In this document: one piece after another, positions 58,748-64,000 of the stretch
How positions within the stretch are numbered: position 1 is the first letter of the stretch
Layout: every line of letters starts with the position of its first letter
Origin: Terriglobia bacterium
Lineage (GTDB): Bacteria; Acidobacteriota; Terriglobia; Bryobacterales; Bryobacteraceae
Direction of reading: 5' to 3'
DNA: 64,000 bases
Assembly (NCBI GenBank): GCA_020073445.1
Contig: JAIQFE010000008.1
Span: 109,200 to 173,199 of the forward strand
Made by a program: the position numbers and the translations under genes
The notes under the pieces: model-generated
Told to the model about the DNA's origin: nothing
What the model saw: only the letters and a program-made list of their open reading frames with translations
The model's database searches: none

Positions 58748-59413
58748 TTATTTGGTCAGCATCTTGAAGGCGTGATGCCACTCGTTGTGCAGAAACCCAG
58801 GCAAACACCAGAGCATACACAGAGGCTCCAGCGCACGCGATGCCGCGACGTCGCCGCAGTCATAAGGTTCCCATCCAAACTGCACGCAAATCCCTGACAC
58901 CGTGCTCTTGGCCTCGGGATTATTGCCGCACAGGAACATGGTCGGCGTGCCTTGCTCGAATTTCGGGTTGATCATGAGTCCCGCGCCCACGCTGTTGAAC
59001 GCCTTCACCACATGCGTGTTGGGAAGCAGCATCTGGACCTTCTCGCCCAGCGATTCGTTGGGACCAGTGGAGAGCTGCAGGATTCCGTTCACCGGCGCCG
59101 CGTCTGTCAGTGGATTGGTGGTATCGACCACAATCTTGCCCGTGAGGTGATCGGGGCCGGCCTGGGTGAGGACCTCTTCCACCACGCTCCCTTTTACCGC
59201 CAGGACGACGATTTCGCCGAAGATCGCGGTCTCGCGGAAGGTTCCCGCCTTAGCGCCTGGGTTCGAGGCGGAATGTTCGGCCACCCATGCGGGCACTTCG
59301 CCTCTGGCCGGATCGCGGGTGCCCAGCATCACGTCGTATCCGTGCTTGAGAAATCCCTCGGCTAGCGTTCGCCCGACTATGCCTGATCCAAGGACTCCGA
59401 CTTTCTTAGCCAT
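58748..59413 (-). CDS. F420/NADP oxidoreductase-like dinucleotide-binding protein
   Basis: 221 residues. Rossmann start KKVGVLGSGIVGRTLAEGFLKHGYDV with the GxGxxG motif, then GTRDP (selects phosphorylated dinucleotides), VVLAVKGSVVEEVL, VVDTTNPLTD and VKAFNSVGAG. This is the NADPH:F420 oxidoreductase-like family, related to pyrroline-5-carboxylate reductases. Whether it uses F420 is unknown. It is convergent with the M14 gene at a two-base gap and divergent from the AraD1 gene. Confidence 0.85.
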   Translation of the reverse strand: MAKKVGVLGSGIVGRTLAEGFLKHGYDVMLGTRDPARGEVPAWVAEHSASNPGAKAGTFRETAIFGEIVVLAVKGSVVEEVLTQAGPDHLTGKIVVDTTNPLTDAAPVNGILQLSTGPNESLGEKVQMLLPNTHVVKAFNSVGAGLMINPKFEQGTPTMFLCGNNPEAKSTVSGICVQFGWEPYDCGDVAASRALEPLCMLWCLPGFLHNEWHHAFKMLTK

Positions 59414-59486
59414 GATGCTAGTATGCCAGCCCGAATGACGGGTGATCGCGCCGCTGGATCTGATGTGTAACTCTGAACTGTAACCC

Positions 59487-60401
59487 TTGACACGACTGGT
59501 TCAGATTATCCATCCGGACTACGGACGCCGCGTCGCCCTGGTGAACGGCGATGACGAGCTCCACCTTCTTTCCACCTTCCGGACGGCGTATGCCTTTGCC
59601 ACGGCGGCGATCGAGACCGGGCAGAAGCTGCGAGATCTCCTGAGCACGGACCTATCCGGCATCGTCCTCGACTACCGCGAAGTGTACGCGCTACGAAGCG
59701 GGTGGCGATTCCTGCCGAGCTTCGACCATCCAGACCACACTGCGTGCTGCCTGGTTTCGGGCTGCGCAAACGCTCATGGCGCCGCGAACGGAACGTCTCC
59801 GGCCGCGCCGCCCTGGTTCACCAAAGGCAACGGCATGCACCTGCGCGCGCATGGAGAGCCGCTGACCATTCCCGCTTTCGCTTGCGGCGGCGCCGAGGAA
59901 GCGGAACTGGCCGCGATTTACCTCATCGGTCCGGATGGCGTTCCGCGGCGCGTAGGGCTCACGCCTGGCAACGAATTCGCGGATCCTGTGATGCCGCAGC
60001 AGGATGCTCGATTGCTGTCGCGGGCCAAGCTGCGGAATTGTGCGATCGGACCGGAGCTGGCGCTCGACGCCGAGTTTCAGGACGTGGCAGGATCGGTCGC
60101 TATCGAGCGGGCCATCGACGGAATTCGCGCGCCGGTATGGTCCAAGGAAATCCGCACCGGTGAAAAACACACTGCGTTCCGGCTGGAGCAGATCGAGCAG
60201 CACCATTTCGAGTTCGAGCCGCACCGGATCCCGGGCGACGTGCATGTCCATTTTCTAGGTGGCAGCGTTTCGAGTTACGGAGACGGCGTGATTCTGGACG
60301 AAGGCGATGAGGTCGTGATTCAGTGGGAAGGCTTCGGCCAGCCACTGCGGAATCCGATCGAGAAGGAGCCCCCAGCCACTCATCCGGTGGAATCCTTATA
60401 A
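59487..60401 (+). CDS. AraD1-family protein (FAH-like fold)
   Basis: 304 residues. Family motifs throughout: PPWFTKGNG, GGAEEAELAAIYLIGPDG, VGLTPGNEFADPV, AKLRNCAIGPEL and EQHHFEFEPHRIPGDVHVHFLG. The fold is fumarylacetoacetate-hydrolase-like; the named member is an L-arabinonate/2-keto-3-deoxy-arabonate-type dehydratase. The canonical NYL/HSK residues before KLR are changed (DARLLSRAKLR), so substrate and activity may differ. The only start fitting the family N-terminus (TRLVQIIHP) is TTG 59487, just after an in-frame stop, with no ribosome-binding site. DUF4159 follows after seven bases. Confidence 0.82.
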   Translation: MTRLVQIIHPDYGRRVALVNGDDELHLLSTFRTAYAFATAAIETGQKLRDLLSTDLSGIVLDYREVYALRSGWRFLPSFDHPDHTACCLVSGCANAHGAANGTSPAAPPWFTKGNGMHLRAHGEPLTIPAFACGGAEEAELAAIYLIGPDGVPRRVGLTPGNEFADPVMPQQDARLLSRAKLRNCAIGPELALDAEFQDVAGSVAIERAIDGIRAPVWSKEIRTGEKHTAFRLEQIEQHHFEFEPHRIPGDVHVHFLGGSVSSYGDGVILDEGDEVVIQWEGFGQPLRNPIEKEPPATHPVESL

Positions 60402-60408
60402 TGGGCGG

Positions 60409-61242
60409 GTGAAGTTTCGGCTCCTGGTTGGTGTCGCGTTCGGCGTACTGGTCATGTTCACCGCTGCGCGCGCATGGCAATTGCCCTGGCGTGAATATCC
60501 CGGACAGGACAACATCGCGGTTCCTCCCGATTACCAGGAAAAAACGGAATGGCAATTCGCGCGGCTGATGTATCCCCCTTACGGGGGCTTTGGCGGCGGA
60601 GGGTTCAGGCGCCGGGGCGGTGGTGACTGGAGGCAGGGCTCGTCCAGTTGGACCACCGATTATTCGGCGGCGGATCGCCATGTGGCAGTCGCGCTGCGGC
60701 GGCTGACGCGAATTCATGTTCGCTCCGTCGAGCAGCCGGTGAATCTGGATGACGGCGACGACGTCTTTAATTATCCCTGGCTGTACGCGGTGGAGGTCGG
60801 GCATTGGCAGCTCACGGACACCCAGGTCGCGCAGATGCGTGATTTCCTGCTGCGGGGCGGTTTCTTCATGTGCGACGACTTCCACGGCACCGTGGAATGG
60901 GGCATCTTCATGGAGACCATGCAGCGCGTGTTTCCCGACCGGCAGGTGGTGGACATTCCGGACGCGGATGGGATTTTCCATACGATCTACGACTTGGACG
61001 GCCGCTATCAGGTTCCCGGCGCGCAGTACCTGAGATCCGGCCGCACCTACGAGCAGGACGGCTACAACGCAACCTGGCGCGGCATCTACGACGACAAGGG
61101 CCGGCTGATGGTGGCGATCTGCCACAACATGGACCTCGGCGACGCGTGGGAGTATGCCGACGATCCGCGCTATGACGAGAAGTTCGCGGCCCTGGCATTC
61201 CGGATCGTGGCGAACTACGTCGTTTATTCGATGTCGCATTAA
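60409..61242 (+). CDS. Secreted DUF4159 protein
   Basis: 277 residues from GTG 60409. Signal segment (FRLLVGVAFGVLVMFTAARAW), a Gly/Arg-rich patch (GGFGGGGFRRRGGG) and the DUF4159 domain: WTTDYSAADRHVAVALRRLT, LLRGGFFMCDDFHGTVEWGIFMETM, IPDADGIFHTIYDL. This is a glutamine-amidotransferase-like fold of unknown function, often near MoxR-ATPase/vWA gene clusters, none of which is here. Co-directional with AraD1 and the Gly-rich protein. Confidence 0.85.
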   Translation: MKFRLLVGVAFGVLVMFTAARAWQLPWREYPGQDNIAVPPDYQEKTEWQFARLMYPPYGGFGGGGFRRRGGGDWRQGSSSWTTDYSAADRHVAVALRRLTRIHVRSVEQPVNLDDGDDVFNYPWLYAVEVGHWQLTDTQVAQMRDFLLRGGFFMCDDFHGTVEWGIFMETMQRVFPDRQVVDIPDADGIFHTIYDLDGRYQVPGAQYLRSGRTYEQDGYNATWRGIYDDKGRLMVAICHNMDLGDAWEYADDPRYDEKFAALAFRIVANYVVYSMSH

Positions 61243-61297
61243 TTCCTGAAGAAACCTGGCTCGCAGCGCGCACGTCTACCGGGGAAAGGTGTGCGTC

Positions 61298-62104
61298 ATG
61301 ACAAAGACTCGGTTGATGTTGGGAATCCTGGCGGCTGGTGCCGTATCACTTCTGGCAGAGGATAAGGCCGCGGAACGTGAGGCATGGAAAAAGCCCGTTC
61401 CGGAATGGACCGTGGACGACGCTCATCAGATCATGACCGATTCGCCTTGGGTCAAAACCACCACGCCTGCCATGGAGGGACCTGCCAACGGCGGTCAGCG
61501 CCGAGGCACCGGGGGAGGCGGGCGGCGAAGCGGTGGAATCGGAATCGGCGGAGTTGGAATTGGGATACCGGGAATCGGGATGGGGCGGCCCGGTGGCGGG
61601 TATCCCGGCGGCGGTGGTTATCCGGGTGGAGGAAACACGCGAGGCAACCCGGGAAACTATCCGGACGGCTCGGACGACCGCGGTGGAAGAACGGAATCGG
61701 CTACGCCTCCCATGCTTACGCTTCGATGGGAAAGCGCCCTGCCCGTTCGCGCCGCCGAATTGCGGGGCCGCGATGTGGATGCGCCCACAGTGGATGAGAA
61801 TCACTATGCGATCGCGGTCCTCGGTGTTCCGCGCAACATGCTGAAGGCCGACACGCGCGCGATGGAGTCGGATCTCAAGAAGCAGGCGGTTCTCAAGCGC
61901 GACGGCAAGAAGGACTTCAAGCCATCAAGCGTGCAGATCCTGCAGCGCGACGATGGGCCAGTCATCGTCTTCTTCTTTTCGAAATCGACCGAGATCTCGG
62001 CATCCGACCGGCGCATCGAGTTCGACGCCCAGATCGGCCGCTTGAAATTCGGCGAGGCCTTCTACACCGAGGACATGGTGTACGACGGCAAGCTGGCTCT
62101 CTAA
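61298..62104 (+). CDS. Secreted Gly-rich protein of unknown function
   Basis: 268 residues from ATG 61298 (AAAGGTG six bases upstream). Signal peptide (MLGILAAGAVSLLAE), a conserved-looking WTVDDAHQIMTDSPWVKTTTP, then about 60 residues of Gly repeats (GIGIGGVGIGIPGIGMG, PGGGYPGGGG). A globular C-terminal half contains NHYAIAVLGVPRNML and VIVFFFSKSTEI. The opening 'a..iMtdSPWak' resembles GWxTD-type acidobacterial proteins, but this link is weak. Convergence of Gly-rich patches here and in the DUF4159 neighbour suggests a joint envelope role (inference). Confidence 0.7.
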   Translation: MTKTRLMLGILAAGAVSLLAEDKAAEREAWKKPVPEWTVDDAHQIMTDSPWVKTTTPAMEGPANGGQRRGTGGGGRRSGGIGIGGVGIGIPGIGMGRPGGGYPGGGGYPGGGNTRGNPGNYPDGSDDRGGRTESATPPMLTLRWESALPVRAAELRGRDVDAPTVDENHYAIAVLGVPRNMLKADTRAMESDLKKQAVLKRDGKKDFKPSSVQILQRDDGPVIVFFFSKSTEISASDRRIEFDAQIGRLKFGEAFYTEDMVYDGKLAL

Positions 62105-62114
62105 GCGTTTGTTC

Positions 62115-62182
62115 TGAACGCGTTCAAAATAGTCCTTGACAGCCCGATCCATCGGGCCCATACTGCTATTGAACACGTTCAA
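62115..62182 (+). promoter_or_regulatory. tetR promoter with two operator palindromes
   Basis: TTGACA (62136-62141), a 17-base spacer and CATACT (62159-62164) form a strong promoter. It is bracketed by TGAACGCGTTCA (62115-62126, perfect palindrome) and TTGAACACGTTCAA (62169-62182), which share GAACRCGTTCAAAA. The spacer itself is GCCCGAT-CC-ATCGGGC (62142-62157). The downstream operator ends six bases before the tetR ATG. Layout predicts autorepression. Confidence 0.75.
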
Positions 62183-62187
62183 AACAT

Positions 62188-62862
62188 ATGCCGCCGACTA
62201 AAGCCACCGCCAAGGCCGAAGAGACCGGACTCAAGATTCTGGATTCCGCGCTGACTCTATTCCGGGAAGAGGGTTTCGATACCGCGACGATGCGGGACAT
62301 CGCGGTGAAGGCGGGAGTCGCGACCGGGGCCGCGTACTACTACTACCCGTCCAAGGACGCCATCGTCATGGACTTCTACCAGCGCGCCTGCGCGGAGATG
62401 CAGCCGAAGATTGAGGCGGCTCTGGAGCATGCGAACACCCTCGAAACCCGATTGCGCGAACTGATCCGGGTTAAGCTGGTCCACTTCGCTCCCAACAGAA
62501 GCGTGCTGCGTGCACTACTGCGAAATGGCGCCGACCCCAAGCATCCTCTGTCGCCCTTCAGCCCGGAGACCAAGGCGATCCGCGACGTTGACATCGCCTG
62601 GTTTCGCAAAATTCTTGACGATTGCGGAACCCGGATTCCGCGCGATCTGGAGCCGCGCCTTCCCGGCGTGCTGTGGTTTTTTCAGATGGGTGTGATCTTT
62701 TTCTGGGTCATCGACGAATCGCCCAACCAATCCAGAACCGCGAAGCTGTTGGACCTGGCCAGCAAGAGCGTCGCGACGTTGGTCAAGGTGTCTGCGTTGC
62801 CTCTGATGCGTCCGGTGCGGAAAAGCGCGCTGCAACTAATCGAAGTCGTGAAGGGAGATTAG
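62188..62862 (+). CDS. TetR-family transcriptional regulator
   Basis: 224 residues. The N-terminal HTH has ILDSALTLFREEGFDTATMRDIAVKAGVATGAAYYYYPSKDAIVMDFY, the standard TetR DNA-binding domain. The C-terminal ligand-binding domain (about 65-210) contains LRELIRVKLVHFAPNRSVLRALLRNG and a hydrophobic pocket helix (GVLWFFQMGVIFFWVI). It probably binds the two palindromes directly upstream and controls itself and the co-directional gene three bases downstream. The ligand is unknown; the SRPBCC gene it accompanies hints at a lipophilic compound (inference). Confidence 0.93.
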   Translation: MPPTKATAKAEETGLKILDSALTLFREEGFDTATMRDIAVKAGVATGAAYYYYPSKDAIVMDFYQRACAEMQPKIEAALEHANTLETRLRELIRVKLVHFAPNRSVLRALLRNGADPKHPLSPFSPETKAIRDVDIAWFRKILDDCGTRIPRDLEPRLPGVLWFFQMGVIFFWVIDESPNQSRTAKLLDLASKSVATLVKVSALPLMRPVRKSALQLIEVVKGD

Positions 62863-62865
62863 CGC

Positions 62866-63798
62866 ATGAATATGCCGCCGCGCGGGCAGGTGGGGTTGGT
62901 ATTGTTGGCCGCTCTGGTCGGAGGTGGGGTCACCTTAATCCAAACCGGCACATACGGCTGGACGATTTTCGTTGTGCTTCCTGTGTTTCTGGGCGCACTC
63001 TGGTGCCGGTCCTTCCAGCCGCAAAGCGGCGGTCAAGCCGCCCTTCGGGGTGCCCTCTCGGCATTTGTTGCCCTGTCTGTGTTTTTCGTGATCGGCGCTG
63101 AGGGGCTGATCTGCATCATCATGACCGCGCCGATAGCCCTGCCACTGGGTGCGTCAGGAGGATGGCTAGCCTATCGGGGACGCTCCGTTAAACAGTCAAG
63201 CGGCAGCATCACGATGTTGATTCTCCTGCCAGTCGCAAGTCTCACATGGGACATCAAGGCCCCGCCGCCCGTATTCGAGGTTCGGACCTCGATTGAAATC
63301 GCGGCGCCTCCGGAACAGGTTTGGAAATAGGTTGTAGCATTCCCTCAGTTGCCCGAGCCGCAGGAATGGTACTTTCGAGCCGGGGTCGGCTATCCATCCC
63401 AAACCCGTATTGAAGGATCGGGGCCCGGCGCCGCACGCTATTGCGATTTCTCCACCGGATCGTTTGTCGAAAAAGTTGAAGTCTGGGATGAGCCGCGCTT
63501 GCTTCGATTCCAGGTGACGGAGAGTGCCGCGCCCATGCGCGAGTGGAGTCCCTATGGTGAAATTGTGACCAAGCATTTGCATGGATACTTCGTCTCCAGG
63601 GAAGGTCAGTTCCAACTAACGCGCTTGGCGAACAACCATACGTTGGTGGACGGAACCTCCTGGTATCAGCACGGTCTATGGCCGGCGGAGTACTGGCGGT
63701 GGTGGTCGGATGCGATCATTCACCGCATCCATACGCGGGTGCTGACGCATATCAAGACTTTGGCGGAAGAAGAAGGAGATTGCCCGGAACTCCGTTGA
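62866..63798 (+). pseudogene. Membrane-SRPBCC protein interrupted by an in-frame amber codon
   Basis: One reading frame from 62866 to 63798 broken by a single TAG at 63328-63330. The first part (154 residues) has four hydrophobic segments (VGLVLLAALVGGGVTLIQ, TIFVVLPVFLGALW, LSAFVALSVFFVIG, ICIIMTAPIALPLG) and the start of an SRPBCC domain (RTSIEIAAPPEQVWK). The rest (VVAFPQLPEPQEWYFRAGVG to THIKTLAEEEGD) continues that domain in the same frame with no other damage. The TAG falls inside the first SRPBCC helix. Recent nonsense mutation, sequencing error or readthrough are all possible. The gene starts three bases after tetR. Confidence 0.8.
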
Positions 63799-63825
63799 AA
63801 GTTAGCGACTCTCGATCCTCATAGG

Positions 63826-64000
63826 CTACGCGACGGCGGCTCCTTTCGCAATCGGTTTCTTGGAAACGGCGTTAGCCATCGAGGACAGCAACAACGGAAT
63901 CTGGCGATGACCGATCACCCTGCGGAAGTGCCGCTCGGCGACGAGCAACCCTGAGCCAACCCATCGCTCGATCTGATCGCCCGTCCGCCAACGCTTCACG
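63826..64000 (-). CDS. C-terminal fragment of a possible transposase (runs off the window)
   Basis: The minus strand is open from the right edge to a TAG at 63826-63828. The last 57 residues include QIERWVGSGLLVAERHFRRVIGHRQIPLLLSS, which resembles the 'RWxxxxLLxxEkxFRRvxGyrxip.Ll' tail of some IS transposases. The end AVSKKPIAKGAAVA is lysine/alanine-rich. The call rests on this tail only. Confidence 0.45.
   Translation of the reverse strand, partial: VKRWRTGDQIERWVGSGLLVAERHFRRVIGHRQIPLLLSSMANAVSKKPIAKGAAVA

Overview
The window looks like chromosomal DNA of an Acidobacteriota member, most likely of the Bryobacterales/'Solibacter' type. This is inferred from gene content, not from a marker tree: a very large Oar-like TonB-dependent receptor with a carboxypeptidase-regulatory N-domain, an 'ADOP' MacB-like permease, DUF1592 (Planctomycete-type cytochrome) plus DUF1552 genes, an S9 peptidase and an M14 peptidase, on high-GC DNA packed with genes on both strands. 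No rRNA, tRNA, CRISPR array or prophage was seen. Mobile DNA is limited to one REP-associated tyrosine transposase (RAYT), several families of intergenic palindromes, an inserted hicBA pair and a possible transposase tail at the right edge.

Layout. 0-8.5 kb: an orphan MacA-like adaptor, then a minus-strand secreted/envelope cluster (DUF1592 di-haem protein, lipoprotein, outer-membrane barrel, DUF1552 Tat protein, ankyrin protein) interrupted by a plus-strand hicBA toxin-antitoxin pair. 8.5-13.3 kb: DedA, feoAB with a palindrome in its leader, CCA/poly(A) polymerase. 13.3-19 kb: S9 peptidase, beta-helix lipoprotein, a Wzt-like protein with a dead ATPase domain, an ATP-grasp-like protein. 19-26 kb: typA, SRPBCC protein, der, two tandem EAL-HDOD genes, a Wzm-like ABC permease. 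26-30 kb: FlgM-like protein, exo/endonuclease-family protein, cupin, and heptose genes split over two divergent units (hldE2-gmhB fusion / hldE1), then a BON-domain protein. 30-31.1 kb: RAYT bracketed by mirror-image hairpins.

31-37 kb: an M15-like protein, then rpoN-hpf-rapZ (the classical rpoN operon without ptsN) running into a glycogen-debranching enzyme whose conserved N-terminus starts before any usual start codon, then a DksA-like zinc-finger protein. 37-43.4 kb: a LuxR-type response regulator, a CheB-CheR-PAS-histidine kinase hybrid and mutL. 43.5-50 kb: the TonB-dependent receptor with a clear promoter and terminator, and the ADOP permease. 50-56 kb: clpX-lon-engB-rho on the minus strand, with overlaps at clpX/lon and engB/rho. 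56-64 kb: M14 peptidase, F420/NADP oxidoreductase-like protein, AraD1-family protein, DUF4159 protein, Gly-rich secreted protein, then a TetR repressor with an unusually legible promoter-operator and a downstream membrane-SRPBCC gene broken by one in-frame amber codon.

Themes: envelope and polysaccharide biology (heptose synthesis, Wzt/Wzm relics, TonB receptor, secreted peptidases), stress and quality control (Lon, ClpX, HPF, MutL, TypA, Der), and a genome seeded with at least three families of REP-like palindromes. The least understood assembly is the DUF1592/lipoprotein/barrel/DUF1552/ankyrin cluster.
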